Source: Sequoia sempervirens | Lineage: Eukaryota; Streptophyta; Pinopsida; Cupressales; Cupressaceae | Reading direction: 5' to 3' | Assembly: GCA_007258455.2 (NCBI GenBank) | Contig: VDFB02000001.1 | Location: 17,418,162-17,482,161 of the forward strand | DNA length: 64,000 nt | Part shown: one piece after another, positions 10,980 through 24,255 of the stretch | How the letters are laid out: every line of letters starts with the position of its first letter | How positions within the stretch are numbered: position 1 is the stretch's first letter | Notes under the pieces: generated by a model | Database searches by the model: none | The model's input: only the letters and a program-made list of their open reading frames with translations | What the model was told of the DNA's origin: nothing | Position numbers and translations under genes: made by a program

Positions 10980-13900
10980 GAGATAATTAAATTTATTTTT
11001 AGCAGTCCCAAAGGCAATCAAGATGAATACTTAGTGGTGCAAGATTTAGTGCAAATGATGTAGGTGTAGACTATTCATTGATAGAAGGAACCCATATAGA
11101 GGAAATGCCAAAACACTCAGACTGTGTCGTTGTGAAGCTATAAACATGATAGCTGGAGGGTGTTCAACAATAGAAGAATTATTGCACTATACAATAGAAT
11201 CTACACATGGGCCGATGGTGGAGCCAAAAATTGAAGTGTGCCATACGGTCGATTCAATCAGTGCATGTTATTGTATAGTAAAATTGAATGTGTTCGTGTT
11301 TAACGTAGATGTGAGAGTGTTTACACTTCCTTTAGATTCTAGGGGTTTTCCTTACTGGTAATTACTTGAGTTCTTAGAAGCTTTTCTTTGAATTTTAAAT
11401 TCATAATCAATACTTTTTATATTGAAAGTTTCCAATTGTGTCCTATATTTTAAGAAACTACATTTTAGCCAAGGCTTTAAGGACATTCCTTGAAGACTAT
11501 GTGGTGCCTAGAACCTAATGTAAGCAAAGAAGCTAATGTGGTAGAGGGCAGTTCTGTCTGAGACCAACTTGTAATCAAGAAATTTGCACAACAAAGAAAC
11601 CTCAGGGGATCTAGAGAAAAATGGTTCGAGATCAAGAAAAGACATGCATTAATTTCAAAGGAGTACAACCCTATAACATAATATATGGAGCATGCTTCTC
11701 TTTTCCATACTTATAACAATGTCAAATTAAAAACCTTTTTTATGTCTTTCCACCCATGCTAAATCAAATTTCATAAACATGAATCTAGAAATATAGGAAA
11801 CGAGGGGATTCCACAAACAAATGTAGCTACCTAGGATCCTAGCTTGGCAAGAAATACTGGCATGTGCTCAAGAGTAGTGTAAAAACCATTCTAGACTACA
11901 GTTTAAAATTTTCAATTGACAACTAACTTTCAGCTGAACTGCAACTAACTTGTTTTCAAAACTAGGGTTTCCAAATTGTTCCATCTAACTCAAACATGCA
12001 ACTATCTTTTTAATTTTCATTTTCAGCTCATATGAATCGTTCAATAGTTTTCCACCAACTGTTCATGGCAAATCAATAACTAAATAACTGTCAAACTAGG
12101 GTTTTCCCAAAATAAAGATAATCAATCTAAAATGAGAATAAATACTAGGGCACCATTAACCAACTCACATCTTTCTCCTACTCATAGAAAACTAGGGCTT
12201 CATTTACAGCTAGACGGAAAAAAGAATTCAATTCAAATGTCATTACATTATACACTTCATCAACTAACTTTTAATTTCATTTTCAACTGAAAAGAAACTA
12301 TTAACTATAACATCTAACAAGAAATTGTAGAAGAATAATAATTATTTTTCTTTGCTTCCAAAAGATAATGAATAATTACTACAGCTATGTCACAAATATA
12401 ATAGCTGAATAAATTCAAGTAACTATCTCACTAAGTATTTGAAAATCTTACAATGTTCATTAACATAAAAGAATAGCATTCATGGCATAGATGAAATAGA
12501 AATTCAATTAGCATTACATGTACTTGGATTTATGAGAGAGGAAGAAATACATTTGACATCATATCCATACTGTCATACTTGAAAATATTTATAGAGGGAA
12601 AGAGAATTATCATTAGGGGCTTTACCGCCCAACCAAGACCTACTGGTCTCCCGAGTTTCTTCAACTAAAGAACCTGCCCTTCACGAGGGTAATCAACATG
12701 GATCCATTTATCATCATGCCTCTGAGCCTGGTGTCAAGGACCTATACCTCCTGATCGACCTAACTAAGGGTACCTCCCAACTAGAAAGGCCACTCTGATC
12801 AATGGTATATCCGGCGGTACTTGATAGCTGACAGATGCTGAATCTAGCATCGTACCTTGGCCAAGGATTTTTATATTACTAGCATTCCTGTGCCGATATC
12901 TCTGGCACTCATGTGCTGATATCTTTGGCACACCTGTGCTGTCAGCATTCTCACCCTTGCTCGACATGACAACTCTCCGTTCGAGTTATAATTTTATAAT
13001 AGCAATTTAATTACCATTTCTTCTTAATTTGAAGTTATAACTTAACCATCAAATTTCATACATAATACGGGAGATTCATTGGCATAAGTATTTTCAAGTT
13101 TCTCATTTAAGGTTAAGTTAATATCATTAAGCATTTATTATGAAGAGAAAGAGAAGGAGAGAGAGAGACAAAGAGGAAGAGTGAAAGTTCTAACTTCACG
13201 ACTATCACTCCTTTTAAGCCGAATTGTCTCCTCTAAACAAAAGTTGTTATCATTGAGCTCTAATGTACTGAACGAAATATTAGATAAGTGATCATTCAAA
13301 TCTTATCATTCAACTTCCTATTTGGACCCAAGTTAAAATTACATTGATTGGTTGAATATCAATTTCTTTTAGTTTCTAGTTAAGCTTTAACCATAAACTT
13401 TATACAAAAGAAAAGAGAGAGAGAGTGACCAGTATCAACTTTGATACTCAACAAAGTATAAAGATTACCTACTTGATTTCAATTTAAGTCTGTTCTTAGT
13501 GTAGATTGATCAAATCAACGAAATTCCAAGAAAAATAATAGGTATATAAGCTTATGAAAATAATTATGATTGTCTTATCTCAGACAAATTGAAACAGATT
13601 GAAGAGAGAAAAGAATTTCATTTCAGTTAAGGAGGTAACTGGCTCAAAATAACCCAACGACAACTTGATAGGTATTCATTTAATTCTAAGAGGAGATGGC
13701 AAGAGTTTTGAAGAGCTAAGTTCATTTTACATAACATAAAGGATAGATTCTATTAAGGGTCGAGTATTTGTAATCTTCCAACTATTCAAGGACTCTAAGA
13801 TATTCCATTAATTCATTAATAGATCAATTCATTGCTAGTGTAGCTAGATTTAACTAATTGCAAATCTCATATACGTGCCTGATTAAGAATGTCCAAATCT

Positions 13901-16398
13901 GGTTGAAACCCTGCATTGAATTCTTCCAATGATTGGTGCAGGAGTCTAGAACTCTACCACGTCTCATCACTTATGCCCGTCACTAGATTTCGTCCTTGGG
14001 TTAGAGAGAATCAAGAGATAATGATGGAAAAGCTCGACTAGATATAACTACTAATTGTGAAGCCAAAACAGGTGACAACTTCTCAAAAAAGGATGACCAT
14101 GCTTCTCAGAAAAGTCGATGGTATTTTCCAGAGGATGAGCCAGAGCAGGAACATCATCTCATGTATCATACTATTACCCCAGAATAAGGATCAAGAGCAA
14201 TGAAAACCAGCTCCACTTTAAGTCTCGACTGCAAGAACAAATCAACAGGTGTCTTTTCATGATACAACCGATGAGAAGAGTGAATGCAATGTGAAAGGAA
14301 GGATACCCTGTCGTAATGGTTGTTGGTTCCAACTAAGTTTTTAAAAGCCTAAGATCCAATTCAATGAAAGGAAGAGACTCTTGCTAGGAAGTGGCGATAG
14401 CCTCCAAGAAGACAGAAAAAAAACCAGAAGAATACAAAGCCTTTTCCTCGAGAACCCCAAATCAAAGATATGAGAGTCACTTCCCAAAATCCCCCTAGAA
14501 TGGAGAGAGCCCTGTCTCCAAGCGAATACCACCCAGACGTTACAAGAATCCATCCATCTGCCCATTCTTGGGCGTTTGAAGATGGAGGTGGCGCGAGCAC
14601 GGGAATTTCCTTCCCCAAAAATTGATTCTACTCAATATTCAATTTAATTCATTTTTAATTTAAGCCATTCGATGATATAAATTTGAAATTGATAACATTT
14701 AATTTATGTCGTTCCTTTCAAAATTACTTGCGAGATTCATATATATATCAAGAATCGCTTCACTCCATTTTAAAAGGGTATAATAAATTTAATATTATAA
14801 TTATTATATTTATTTAATATTTAATTAATCATTTGAAATCTTCCCCAAAGATGATTAAAGATTTGCACATTTTAAATTAGCTTATAAAATAAATAATTAT
14901 CATAAATTATTTATAGTCAAGTTATGACGTTGATTCACTAGTTGACTTGAGGCTGACGATAAAATTGATCCTTGTTACCACATCCTCTCCCTAATGATAT
15001 TTCGCTTTCTCTTGTGGCATCGACAAATCCTGCATCCACTAATTAGGATTATGATTAGATCGTTATCAACGGCTAAGTAATATGCATTTAAACTTAATCT
15101 CATGATCTCATTCAACTTCACGTGAACAATAAATTCACTTGTAAAATAAAGAGTTCGTTAACATTATAGTTATGATAAAAAGAACAACTATTGCCTTCTC
15201 AATGTCATTTTCACATGAAAACAGTTGTTTGCAACTAACTTTGCATTCAAAATACATAACCAACATATAGTCTCAATGCGAGGGATGTGACAAGTAGGAA
15301 ACAGAAGATTTTTGAAATATGGTGGCTGAAGACTTTCACAGAACTGGTGATCATATATATTATAATCACCAGATATTTACAAGGCTTTTAAAAGATCTTG
15401 TATAGAGAATAAGTATCAATGATGCTAATGAGAAAAAGGGGCAGCTTTTGGAGGGAAATATTACCAAAATCGACCACAGCAACAAAATTTAAAAGATGAG
15501 GCAAACCAAGAGAGTCTCCCTATAGCGGTTACTTCAATCTGTTCACAGTAAACAAAAATTAGATCTAAAGATGAGGCGAACCAAAAGATGGGTCATTGAG
15601 GGTCTACCCTCTTGCATCATAGTCAAAAGCAACAAAAATTACTATAGAATTCAAGCATCAAAAGGCATAGGATGCCAAGCAGGATCAAACCCATAAACCA
15701 GTCTAGCAGACTTCCGATAGGTCACCAAACCAAAAAACTAAGTAACAAGAGGATCCATCCAGCCCAATGTGGGACACAAGTGATCCTGCTAAAATGTCTA
15801 ATAAAAGTGTGACCCAAAACTAAACTAATTTTATAAACATAAACCAGTTTTATCCATCGATTTGTCTTACTGTTCAGAGCATTAGTTTTAACTTCAAATT
15901 TAATCATGGTTCATAAAGGGCCTACCCTCTAGCATCCTAGTCAGAAGGAAGAAAAAATAGCATATAATTCAAAGATCAAAAGATACAAGAGGCTAACCGG
16001 ACTCAAATCCACCATCTCGCTCTATCCTGACCTCCACCTTAGGCTTTTCATCAAGATCATTGACAACTTGACAAGACATAGCCTCTCACCCTAAACCTAA
16101 TCTGCAACGAACAAATTAGTGATCATCTGGAAACAAAGATTGCAAAGGTTTTCCACCACTTTGTTTGGATATGTCATAAACACAACGCCTGCTCAACAGA
16201 AGTTGCCACATTCATATGAAATTCCTCAAAACTACCCATAGGTTTTAGACACTAGAGGCTTGTAGTAGGAGTCTTGCCTGTGAAAACATGGAAGGATTGT
16301 AATTGTATATGATCTTTTCTTGAGATAACACCTTAATCTTAAGGACACGAATCTCATTTTTCATATTTGCAAGGTCTTCGATAGGGACAATAGTAGTT
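10980..16398. repeat. Tandem duplication, unit 1 (~2.0 kb, split by an LTR insertion)
   Basis: Unit 1 is 10980-11877 plus 15298-16398, interrupted by the 3,415-bp insertion at 11878-15292 and its TSD copy. Without the insertion it is 1,999 bp and aligns along its length with unit 2 (16399-18403). The junction is sharp: unit 1 ends in CAATAGTAGTT and is followed at once by the GAGATAATTAA that also begins unit 1. Inside the unit two diverged blocks (about 15594-15700 and 15905-16020) resemble each other. No protein family recognised. Confidence 0.9.
11878..15292 (-). mobile_element. Solo-LTR-like insertion, 3,415 bp, with AGTAG target-site duplication
   Basis: The insertion starts TGTAAAAACC and ends GGGATGTGACA, i.e. 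TG...CA, and is flanked by AGTAG at 11873-11877 and 15293-15297. The paralogous unit 2 has a single AGTAG at 17291-17295, so the empty site is preserved. Read on the minus strand it begins TGTCACATCCC, a common opening of plant Ty3/gypsy LTRs, hence the minus orientation. I saw no internal LTR pair, primer-binding site or coding domain, so a long solo LTR is the simplest reading. A large non-autonomous element with diverged LTRs is the alternative. Confidence 0.85.
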
Positions 16399-18403
16399 GA
16401 GATAATTAAACTTATTTTTAGTAGTCCCAAAGGCAATCGAGATGAATACTTAATGGTGCAAGATTTAGTGCAAATGATGTAGGTGTAGACTATTCATTGA
16501 TAGAAGGAACCCATATAGAGGAAATACCAAAACACTCATACTGTGTCATTGTGAAACTATAAACATGACAGCTGGAGGGTGTTCAACAATAAAAGAATTA
16601 TTGCACTATAAATAGAATCTATACATGGGCAGATGGTGGAGCGAAAAACTGAAGTGTACCATATGGTGGATTCAATCAGTGCATGTTATTGTACAGTAAA
16701 ATTGAATGTGTTCATCTTTAACACAGATGTGAGAGTGTTTACACTTCCTTTAGATTCTAGGGGTTTTCCTTACTGGTAATTACTTGAGTTCTTAGAAGTT
16801 GTTCTTTGAATTTTAAATCCATAATCAATACATTTTATATTGAAAATTTCCAATTGTGTCCTGTATATTAAGAAACTACATTTTAGCCAAGGCTTTAAGG
16901 ACATTCCTTGAAGACTATGTGGTCCCTAGAACCTAATGTAAGCAAAGAAGCTAATGTGGTAGAGGGCAATTCTGTCTGAGACCAACTTGTAATCAGGAAA
17001 TTTGCATAGCAAAGAAACCTCAAGGGATCTAGAGAAAAATGGTTCGAGATCAAGAAAATACATGCATTGATTTCAAAGGAGTACAACCCTATAACATAAT
17101 ATATGGACCATGCTTCTCTTTTCCACACTTATAACAATGTCAAATTAAAAACCATTTTTATGTCTTTCCACCCATGCTGAACCAAATTTCATAAGCATGA
17201 ATCTAGAAATATAGGAAACAAGGGGATTCCACAAACAAATGTAGCTACCTAGGATCCTAGCTTGGTAGGAAATACTGGCATGTGCTCAAGAGTAGGAAAC
17301 AGAGGATTTTTGAAATACGGTGGCTGAAGACTTTCACAGAACTGGTGATCATATATATTATAATCACCAAATATTTACAAGGATTTCAGAATCTTGATCT
17401 TGTACAGAGAATAAGTATCAACGATGTTGATGAGAAAAAGGGGCAGTGTTTAGAGGGAAATATTACCAAAATTGACCACAGCAAAAAAATTTAAAAGATG
17501 AGGTGAACCAAGAGAGTCTCCCTATAGCGGCTGCTTCAATCTGTTCACAATAAACAAAAAATAGATCTAAAGATGAGGTGAACCAAAAGATGGGTCATTG
17601 AGGGTCTACCCTCTTGCATCATAGTCAAAAGCAACAAAAATTACGATAGAATTCAAGCATCAAAAGACATAGGATGCCAAGTAGGATCAAACCCATAAAC
17701 CAATATAGCAGACTTTTGATAGGTCACCAAACCAAAAAACTAAGTAACAAGAGGATCCATCCAGCCCAAAGTGGGACACAAGTGATCCTGCTAAAATGTC
17801 TAATAAAAGCGTGGCCCAAAACTAAACTAATATTATAAACATAAACCAATTTTATCCATCGATTTCTCTTACTGTTCAGAGCATTAGAACTTTTAACTTC
17901 AAATTTAATCATGGTTCATAAAGGGCCTACCCTTTAGCATCCTAGTCAGAAGGAACAAAAATTAGCATAGAATTCAAGGATCAAAAGATACAAGAGGCTG
18001 ACTAGAATCAAATCCACCATCTCGCTCTATCTTGACCTCCACCTTAGGATTTTCATCAAGATCATTGACAACTTGACAAGACATAGCCTCTCACCCTAAA
18101 CCTAATCTGCAACGAACAAATTAATGATCATCTGGAAACAAAGATTGCAAAGGTTTTCCACCACTTTGTTTGGATATGTCATAAACACAATGCCTACTGA
18201 ACAGAAGTTTCCACATTCATATGAAATTCCTCAAAACTACCCATAGGTTTTAGACACTAGAGGCTTGTAGTAGGAGTCTTACCTATTAAAACATGGAAGG
18301 ATTGTAATTGTATATGATCTTTTCTTGAGATAACACTTTAATCTTAAGGACGCGAATCTCATTTTTCATATTTGCAAGGTCTTCCATAGGGACAATAGTA
18401 GTT
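16399..18403. repeat. Tandem duplication, unit 2 (2,005 bp, uninterrupted)
   Basis: Head-to-tail copy of unit 1, differing by scattered substitutions and small indels. It runs from GAGATAATTAA to AGTAGTT at 18403, after which similarity stops. Its short frames are the counterparts of those in unit 1 and show no recognisable domain. It provides the ancestral empty site (17291-17295) for the LTR insertion in unit 1. Confidence 0.9.
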
Positions 18404-19140
18404 TGACCTGGAGAAGTAGCAATAACATATGAGGGAGTGGAGGAATTGGTAGGAATATTAAACATGTCAGAAGTATATGCTCATTCAAAATAGCCAAATC
18501 TTCAATAATAGATTTAACTCATCTTAAATGAAGTCTCTGACATTAAGAAGATTAACCCTCATCTGACCAGAGCCACTTTCAACTGAAAGTCATCCTATAG
18601 GCAAGGCGTTTTCTCTTGAATGCTGCAAAGAGGTAAACAACGCATAGCTAAATCAACAAGGGGTATGAATGTTACCTATTCAAACACAAACAAGTGCTGG
18701 TGTAGATCTTTTGAACCTTGAAGGCTTTCAATGACAGAGATCGACGGTGCCTTGATCTATAAACAAGTCAGGGCATTTATGCAAGTTGGGGACGGTGATC
18801 TTAGGCAGACAAGCTTCTCTTGTGAGGTGTCATCCATCCCATGCAATATTTTCTGGCTTGCGTGGTGCCTGGTACTTCTGGCCTGCGTGGTGCCTAGTGC
18901 AAAAAGAGGATACCCGTGCAACATCTGTGCCCTTTGTTTCACAGCTACCCAATTCTCCAAGGTAGCAAATATTTGACCAGACAGTAGCAGGTTTGTTGAG
19001 TCACCGGGAGGTTTGTAGTTAACCGCACACTACTTGACGGTGGCAGTTCCTCTTCTTACGCGTGAGACAGGTTTTCAGAGGGGTGATGCCCTAGGGATCC
19101 CAGAGGTAGAGCCTATTGGCTAACTATCGGCTAATAAATA
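18404..19140. other. Unassigned spacer
   Basis: An 81-codon plus-strand frame (18731-18976) contains several cysteines and the phrase SFSCEVSSIPCNIFWLAWCL. It matches nothing I recognise and is overlapped by an equally long minus-strand frame, so I do not call it a gene. Confidence 0.3.
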
Positions 19141-19314
19141 GAACTCTCAACTCACACTAACAAGTAGCATTTATATGAACATGTCCAATTGATGCCACAA
19201 ACTATGGGCATACGCCTGATTTTACTTTAAAAATAATTAGAACTCTCAATTCACACTAACAAGTAGTATTTGTATGAACTTGTCCAATTGATGCCACAAA
19301 TTATGGGCATATGA
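19141..19314. repeat. Two-copy tandem repeat, period 99 bp
   Basis: GAACTCTCAACTCACACTAA at 19141 recurs as GAACTCTCAATTCACACTAA at 19240. The first unit is 99 bp and the second is cut short at about 19314 by the foldback structure that follows. Confidence 0.85.
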
Positions 19315-19570
19315 CAAATTCACCACTAGCAATTCACTGACGAAAAATTCACCGTCAACAATTCACCACTAGCAATTCACCGACGGAAAATTCACCATCA
19401 ACAATTCACCATGAGAAAATTCACTGTCATGACAATTCACCATGTGAAAAATTAATTGCATGAATTTTTGGCAGTTAATTTTCCATGGCGGTGAATTGCT
19501 AGTGGCATGAATTTTCTTGTGGTGAATTTTTGATGGTGAATTTTTCGTCGGTAAATTGCTGTCAATCAAT
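19315..19570. repeat. Foldback (large inverted repeat) built from AATTCACC-type words
   Basis: A 53-bp left arm (19371-19423) is nearly complementary to a right arm (19508-19560), with about 84 bp between them that contain a smaller inverted repeat (AATTCACCATG against CATGGCGGTGAATT). The left side is preceded by a further direct copy of the arm (about 19316-19370). The word AATTCACC or its complement recurs about a dozen times. It looks like a foldback or hairpin MITE. No clear target-site duplication was found. Confidence 0.8.
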
Positions 19571-19892
19571 TTTCCTAGAGCCCAAACTATGATGGCACTA
19601 ATCCAAATCCTATGAGGACTAGACGATAGGCCTATAAATTAAAGTCAAAGTCTATGATTGTTACTAAAGGTATTTGATTCATCATTAGATGAAATATTAA
19701 AGTATATCTGCTTCAATTTCCTATTTTCATGTTTTTGAGCTCACAAGTGTATAGTAGGATATGTCAACGGGTGCTGTTAGATGGAACCAAAAGGCATTTT
19801 AAAAAAAAAATGATTTGTAAAACTATTTTGTGATTTATTGTAAATATATTGGATGAAGAAAACAAAATCATTTAATGCATGTTGTTATGAAG
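19571..19892. other. Spacer before the outer LTR element
   Basis: AT-rich, with no coding or repeat signal that I can name. Confidence 0.4.
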
Positions 19893-21274
19893 TGTAGTGT
19901 TGTCAATTGTCTCCCTTGACAATTTCACACTAGATTTTGCTCCTTCCTATTTGCTTGGACCTAATTATGTCCCTAATTTCTTAAATTATGTATTTCATAG
20001 TTGATTTTAATATTTAGCGGAAAATCAAATATGCAAGCTTAAAGTATGCATTTAATATTTTTCTCCCAACAGTTTGGATCCCAGGAAAATTAGGACTTGG
20101 TTTAGGATGCCCATCACTTTACACCTCTCAATTTGGCTCCAAATTTAAATATTTTGGTGTCAATAATTTATTATTTGAAATTCAAATCCTAATTAAGAAA
20201 TTAGAAGAGTTGCATATAAATATATAGTATTTTCACAATTTAATTATCAAGCAATATTGGACAGATATTTTTTATAGTTCAAAATCAATTCAAAGAAGTT
20301 AAGAGCAGAATTTATAGAATTGTGGTAGTATTTCATCATTCAAGCATCATGTCAGGTTCTATGTCAGTTTGTTCATGTTTATGCATGTATTTTGTTGTGA
20401 GTAGAAATGCTTGTAGGTCTTCAAATTAAATCAAACCAAATTATAATTAATCCTTGAAGGTGATGAGCATGACTTTAGTCCATCAAGGATATCAAGTCTA
20501 AGTGGTGAGTTGTAGCAAGTTGCCAATTGATCACTTCATTATCATTTTTCCTCTATCCCTCAAAAGGATAATCTTTTTTATCATTGATTTTTCCATTATG
20601 GAGGTAAAAATACAAACATGGGGTTTGACTGAGGTAAACCCCTACATGGCACAACCCTTCCCCTCCTTTTGTGTGTGTAGTTTATAGATCTAAAGAGGAT
20701 TAGAAGAAAATTAAAGGTAATTTTCTCATTTATGCATTCAAGTCCTACAACTTGACAAGATATAGAAACTGCATTATCTTAGTAATCGGTATTTGTTTTG
20801 ACAATAGGATTCAAAAGGAAGAAGACCCAAACTAGGGATTTGAGGCTAATGAAGTTAGTTTTTGATTTCAAATCCTCAAGTCTAGGGTATCCTTGGTGCC
20901 CTTGACTAGAAAAATTAGGCTCAAACTTGAACCATATGTGCATGAGTGTCTACACTATTTATTTTTTGTCTTCAAATTTGGTTGTCAATTCCTAGTTTCT
21001 TAGAATTCAATACAAAAAATAAATATATTTGCATAGTTAGCTAGTTGTATCAATGCATTTGCATCCAAATTTCAATTCAGAAATCTCAATCATCATTAGA
21101 ATTTAGATTTAAGGGAAGATTAGCTCTTGAACAATCAATCATAAAATCTTGTTTAGATTTGAATTCCCCTTTAGATTTGAATTCCCCTTATGTTAAGGAA
21201 TACACATACCATCATTGTTGGAAAGGGATTTGATTCTAGAGGTTAGGCTTAGGATTGATTTTTCTAACTTAACA
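19893..21274 (+). repeat. Left LTR of the outer element
   Basis: It begins TGTAGTG and ends ACA just before the primer-binding-like TTTTGGTGAATCTGAC, about 1,382 bp. It carries a GGGGTTT/AAACCCC hairpin at 20620-20642, a structure that recurs in the other LTRs of this window. Confidence 0.7.
20620..20642. repeat. GGGGTTT/AAACCCC hairpin in LTR
   Basis: Arms GGGGTTT and AAACCCC with a 9-nt loop. Counterparts lie at 36198-36225 and 40197-40220 in other LTRs. Confidence 0.8.
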
Positions 21275-21624
21275 TTTTGGTGAATCTGACTTATGTGCAT
21301 TATACATCTTCTACAATTTGAAGCATATCATCCTAGATCTAAGATTAATATTGCATTGCTTTATATCCATCATTTTATCATCCATTATTGCATGGAAAAA
21401 TATTTAAAAAATAATTAAGGGGGAAAATAAGGGTTTACCAAAATGAATTGATCAAGATGATAAAACACTATACTTTTCACCTTAATATTATGAGATTTTG
21501 TGTGTGATAAGATGCCAATAACAATCAGAAACTAACCCTAACTATTATAGTGACTATGAGGGAAAATTTTATAGATCAAAATGGTGTGTACCTTGCTGTA
21601 AGAAGCCTATTTTTAGGGAACAAT

Positions 21625-21656
21625 GGACTCATTCGCCTTTACTGGTGAATGGGTCC
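21625..21656. repeat. 13-6-13 LTR hairpin
   Basis: Arms GGACTCATTCGCC and GGTGAATGGGTCC around the loop TTTACT. It is the counterpart of 27589-27620 in the partner LTR. Confidence 0.85.
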
Positions 21657-22574
21657 TTGTTAAGGTTTCTGAAACTAACATTTGGGTTATTTCCATTTAT
21701 GTTTGTACTCTCAGATCCTCGGTTGTCAGCTCCCAAAAAACTGTAATAAATTTTGTAGCTTCCTTTCTTTGTTCTTGGAATATGAAAGTCAACTTTGCAA
21801 CTTGACAAATTTGATAATTTTTCTTTAAACTTCATCTGCACTTGATTCTCAACCTATAAATCTACAAACACACTTCGAAGATGAGAAAAAATTGTTGATT
21901 GTTAGTGAATAGGGATTTCCTTAAGTCAAACCCCTTGTAGGTAATCAAACCAAATGATGAAATAATGTAATTGAAGCATGAAATATGAAATATGCAATGT
22001 TGATACCTTGGAAGTTGTCTTGAAGTGTAAATTTGCAATCTAACATGAAGTGGCCATGAAGAATGTAGATCTTGATCCTTGAATAATATGAGAAACAACT
22101 CCTGTGAGTAGATCTTCAATGCTACATCCACTATCTTAGGTCAACAACATGCATGAATGCACTATGCCTTAGACATGATGGCATGATCTTGAATTGCTGC
22201 AATAAACTTGATAATTTTCCTTGAAATTTCATTGAAATTCTCTTGTAATGCTCTAATTCTTGAAAAATTGAATGCTTAGGTCTCTTGTAAACTTTGTAGG
22301 AGAAACCATGTGAATTAACCCCTTATTTATATGAAATCTAGAGATTAACCCCAAAATTCAAATAATTCAAGCTGACACCAGATCTGGAGATGAATATTAC
22401 AAAAATCCCACTAGAATCAAATTAAAAAAGGGGGTCCTTATTAAGTGAGGACCTATTCTCCACCTAGGGCAAATGGGTTAGGGCACAATTTTTTAGGACC
22501 TTGCCTTTTTGGGGATGAAATAACATAAAAAATCCATGTCAAATGTGTAAAGAAAGGTGGGTCTCATAGAGGGA

Positions 22575-22606
22575 GGACCCATTTGCCACCTATGGTGAAT
22601 GGGTTC
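22575..22606. repeat. 13-6-13 LTR hairpin
   Basis: Arms GGACCCATTTGCC and GGTGAATGGGTTC around the loop ACCTAT. A weaker sister copy is at 22449-22480 (arms GGACCTATTCTCC and GGCAAATGGGTTA, loop ACCTAG). Confidence 0.85.
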
Positions 22607-23165
22607 TAGCACCATTTTCTAGGACCTTGATTTTGTCCAATTAAATGTTTTACATTTTGAATTATGGGTGTTGGGATGGATCCTTGGAAGGTGCCACAAA
22701 TAAGGTTTATATTTGAATTATAGGGGCTAATTAACTCTAATTAACCACAATTAATTAATGAGACCCTAGATAAGTGTGAAAGTGTGTTACAATACTTTAC
22801 AACACCATAAATAGGGTACAATTTAGGTGCACTTTATTAAAATGGAGCCCAACATCAATGTGAATGTGTACAACACAACATTAGACCTAGGAAAAATTAG
22901 GTTAATTTAATGAAAATTATTTCCAAATTAAGTAATGAAAAAGGATAGTTTTTTGTTACTACATTTTTCCATCACTTTATGAGAGGATGACCCCATGTCA
23001 AACTCACACTAAAGTAGAAATTCAGGACACTTAAGTATGTAGCAATAACAAAGATACATAATCATACCCTATCAAAGGATAAGAAAAAAAAAGAAAAAAA
23101 AAAAGGATCAAGCACAACCACTCCAATGCCATGTGGAATGGGGTTGTTTGTTCGTAACATATGTT

Positions 23166-23280
23166 GCTCACTCTAGGGTAATGGAACCTTAGTTTTTCCA
23201 CTAGGTGAGTTGTCCCAAAATATGTATATGCTCACTCTAGGGTAGTGGAACCTCAGTCTGTCCACTAGGTGAGTTATCCC
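23166..23280. repeat. Two-copy 51-bp repeat, period 64 bp
   Basis: GCTCACTCTAGGGTARTGGA starts at 23166 and 23230. Each unit runs to TCCACTAGGTGAGTTRTCCC and can fold on itself (CTCACTCTAG against CTAGGTGAG). It lies in the untranslated 3' part of the nested element. Confidence 0.85.
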
Positions 23281-24255
23281 AACGAGGTGGCAAATGAGAG
23301 AATCATATTAGCATCTCATACTATACTAAAGTTATCCTCCTGAGAACTTTGATAAGGTACTACAATGTAATATTTTTTTATAAATGCTTTTGTAATGTCA
23401 TGCATGTAAGTTTTTGTTAAAAGTGGATTTTTCTTTGTTCATGTAAGGTCTTCTTCTTAGGGAATATTGTGCGTAATGTCTCCAAGAGAGGACATGTCAA
23501 GGATATCAAATCACCACTTATGGGATTCATTGTTCACTTCATTCGATGAAGGGAGATCATATGGTTAGAATTATCACATTCTTGTAGGACATAAAACCCA
23601 ATGACACCACCAAGAAAAGGACATGTCACAAGAAAAAGAAAATCATGCCATGAAATATACTGAAATATGTCATTGATGTTCCCCCCCACTTTAAAGCAGT
23701 TGCTACACCATCACTCTGAGAATTTTTTTTAAAGTAGCCAATGTTTTTCCCTAAGACATGCAAGCTTTCCTTGGAAAATCCTATTCCAATTCATATGTTT
23801 TCAAAATAAGCTACATCATGAAATAGGAAGGAAGGGTTTCCCCCACAAATACATATAAGGGATCTATGGATTCAGGTTTAGTATGTCTTGCTACAATGTT
23901 GTCATAAAGCATGCAACTATCATCATTCCCCAAATACTCATAGAACTAAAAGAATGACACAAAGAGAGTGCAAAAAAAGAAAAATCCTTTCGGGTCAACA
24001 TGGAAGAGACTTAAATGTCTTGATGCTTTGGATCATCCCCAAAAGGAAAACATAAGACAAGTGAAAAATGATTACGACATAAAGAAGAATGATGGTACAT
24101 ATAGAGGAATGCACAAAAATAGAGAGATACATCAAACAAAACAACACAAGGGATCACATTATGCACATGAAATCATATAAAGAGAACATGAAAATGAAAA
24201 AACACTAGTAAGAAACATGTGAGTCAACCTAAAGTAGGTTGTCTACATCCCAATC

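Larger units (their letters stand above)
21412..22963 (-). repeat. 3' LTR of the nested gag-protease element
   Basis: It pairs with 27388-30958 over its whole length and lacks the two insertions found there, so it records both empty sites (CAAAC at 21946-21950 and the GTCA site near 22140). It contains several hairpins (21625-21656, 22449-22480, 22575-22606). Confidence 0.8.

Noticed and set aside
15594..16020. Possible tRNA-derived SINE (words resembling a B box, such as GGATCAAACCC and GGACTCAAATCC)
   Set aside because: No paired A box at the right spacing, no cloverleaf and no poly(A) tail; the words lie inside the tandem-duplicated unit.
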